This document shows positions 6,740 to 7,472 of a DNA stretch of 7,472 nt, in pieces. Within the stretch, counting starts at the first letter, position 1, and every line of letters starts with the position of its first letter. Source of the stretch: an uncultured Flavobacteriales bacterium. Lineage in GTDB: Bacteria; Bacteroidota; Bacteroidia; Flavobacteriales; Crocinitomicaceae. The position numbers were made by a program, and so were the translations under genes. The stretch lies in contig CAMPIU010000142.1 of the NCBI GenBank assembly GCA_946886545.1, forward strand, positions 1-7,472. Reading direction: 5' to 3'. The notes under the pieces were generated by a model. It saw nothing but the letters and a program-made list of their open reading frames with translations, searched no databases and had not been told where the DNA came from.

Positions 6740-6890
6740 TTCTCCCACTGATGCGCAGATATTTTTGAAGCGCCTTCCGGTCGCTTCTTTTTTAATTATT
6801 ACTTAGGACTTAGCGAGACTGGCTGTCCCGTATACGAAGTTATTCGGCGGGGGTAAGCTCGCTTTAATCTGTGCATCTGCGGTAAATAAA
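6740..6890. repeat. Roughly 150-bp MITE-like non-coding segment with imperfect inverted ends
   Basis: CTGATGCGCAGAT (6748-6760) and ATCTGTGCATCTG (6867-6879) are inverted copies with 11 of 13 matches. The similarity continues inward to AAGCG (6768-6772) against CGCTT (6860-6864), and both ends are flanked outward by T-rich or A-rich tracts. A further inner pair is AGCGAG (6812-6817) with CTCGCT (6858-6863). No reading frame of note lies inside. From memory, GATGCRCAGAT-like words recur in intergenic DNA of Bacteroidota. Whether this is a mobile repeat depends on finding other copies in the genome. Confidence 0.45.
6767..6793 (+). terminator. Intrinsic terminator downstream of ywbE
   Basis: GAAGCG (6767-6772) and CGCTTC (6782-6787) form a perfect 6-bp stem with a 9-nt loop, followed at once by six T (6788-6793). 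This is a good rho-independent terminator on the + strand, 84 nt after the ywbE stop. On the minus strand no U-tract follows, so it acts in one direction. Confidence 0.75.
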
Positions 6891-6897
6891 AAAGAAA

Positions 6898-7413
6898 TCA
6901 ACCGAGTGTTTTTCTGAAACCACTTACCAAAACCCGCATCCAAATGTTGAACCCAAGGATAAGAATAAAGGATAAAAGGGTGATTAGTAATTTGTCAAAT
7001 TGAACCGTTAGAACGGCAATTACAACCCCGAAAACCAGGCAGAAAAGAAAATGAGCCGGAAACTGAATCCAATAATTTGGATTTTCCCATTTGGATTTAA
7101 TCAAACCAAAACTAAGGAATGTCAATGCGAACTGAAGCAGAGGGAAGGCAAGGAACGCTGTTTTTTGACGAAATTCATATCGATTTGAGACAAATTCCTC
7201 AAAGGCTATCTCCTCTGATTTTTGCGGTTCGGGCAGATCTTCAATAGTCAAATCCGACATTCCGCTTGGTGAATAGAACTCGATTTTAAAGGAAGGTTTA
7301 TATTTTATGAATAAACCTGGTTCGCTAAATTCTGCATCTCTATAAATTCCAACAAACAACCAGGTTATTAGCAGTAAAAATAATCCGATTAACAGATTTG
7401 TATTTGGTTTCAT
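6898..7413 (-). CDS. Small four-helix membrane protein of unknown function
   Basis: I do not recognise this 171-aa protein. It has four hydrophobic segments: TM1 at about 6-23, TM2 at 86-105, TM3 at 117-138 and TM4 at 142-164. Residues 25-84 form a hydrophilic stretch with several acidic residues and prolines between TM1 and TM2 (IEDLPEPQKSEE at 57-68), probably a periplasmic or cytoplasmic domain. Basic residues follow TM2 (IKSKWE) and TM4 (GFRKTLG). The start has no competing upstream ATG in the short 5' region, which holds the hairpin repeat 25 nt away. An inner-membrane location is expected; no catalytic motif is visible. Nothing nearby links it to a pathway. Confidence 0.82.
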   Translation of the reverse strand: MKPNTNLLIGLFLLLITWLFVGIYRDAEFSEPGLFIKYKPSFKIEFYSPSGMSDLTIEDLPEPQKSEEIAFEEFVSNRYEFRQKTAFLAFPLLQFALTFLSFGLIKSKWENPNYWIQFPAHFLFCLVFGVVIAVLTVQFDKLLITLLSFILILGFNIWMRVLVSGFRKTLG

Positions 7414-7426
7414 CTTGGTTGAAGAT

Positions 7427-7465
7427 TATAAAAACACGTAGGGGCGCGATTAATCGCGCCCCTAC
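7427..7465. repeat. Perfect 28-bp GC-rich palindrome with TATAAAAACACGTA flank
   Basis: GTAGGGGCGCGATT (7438-7451) is followed without a spacer by its exact reverse complement (7452-7465). TATAAAAACACGTA (7427-7440) overlaps its left end and is shared with 6687-6700. Palindromes of the GTAGGGGC...GCCCCTAC type are familiar as short interspersed repeats in several bacterial phyla. Read on the minus strand, the hairpin is followed by GTG and TTTTT, so it could terminate a gene lying beyond the window and insulate the gene at 7413. Confidence 0.85.
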
Positions 7466-7472
7466 AATATTT

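Noticed and set aside
6810..6843. Complete loxP site
   Set aside because: Only one 13-bp arm is present; the opposite arm does not match, so Cre would not have a full site.
6683..6897. CRISPR array or tRNA in the non-coding stretch
   Set aside because: No regularly spaced direct repeats and no cloverleaf with acceptor and T-arm signatures.

Overview
The window looks like a chromosomal segment from a Bacteroidota bacterium, probably Flavobacteriales-like; I cannot fix the genus. The evidence is a CarboxypepD_reg/plug/barrel TonB-dependent receptor of the type abundant in that phylum, lipoproteins with short lipoboxes, an AT-leaning base composition, very weak Shine-Dalgarno signals, and several upstream sequences resembling the phylum's TTG / TAnnTTTG promoter.

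Left part (1-5213, + strand). An AT-rich leader (1-176) carries repeated TAAACC motifs. It is followed by a lipoprotein extracellular solute-binding protein of family 5 (177-1895) and, 30 nt later, an 814-aa TonB-dependent receptor (1926-4370). The two genes suggest uptake or sensing of a peptide-like ligand, but no permease or ATPase gene is present here. A short hairpin and an 11-bp dyad (4431-4460) separate them from a cysteine-rich lipoprotein of unknown function (4470-5213).

Middle (5210-6682). A 28-bp imperfect palindrome contains the stop codons of two convergent genes. On the minus strand a DUF1990 protein gene lies 3 nt upstream of a membrane-anchored CHAP-domain amidase gene, so the pair is almost certainly one transcript. 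Divergent from it is a short ywbE gene.

Right part (6683-7472). A 215-nt non-coding stretch holds a short palindromic repeat, a good intrinsic terminator for ywbE, a roughly 150-bp MITE-like segment with imperfect inverted ends, and an exact 13-bp match to one P1 loxP arm. A minus-strand gene for a small four-helix membrane protein follows. The window ends in a perfect 28-bp GC-rich palindrome preceded by the same 14-bp flank seen at 6687.

Most of the genes belong to known families. The least explained material is intergenic: a small family of palindromic repeats that appear to act as, or to have become, transcription terminators. I did not find a convincing new defence, mobile or biosynthetic system.
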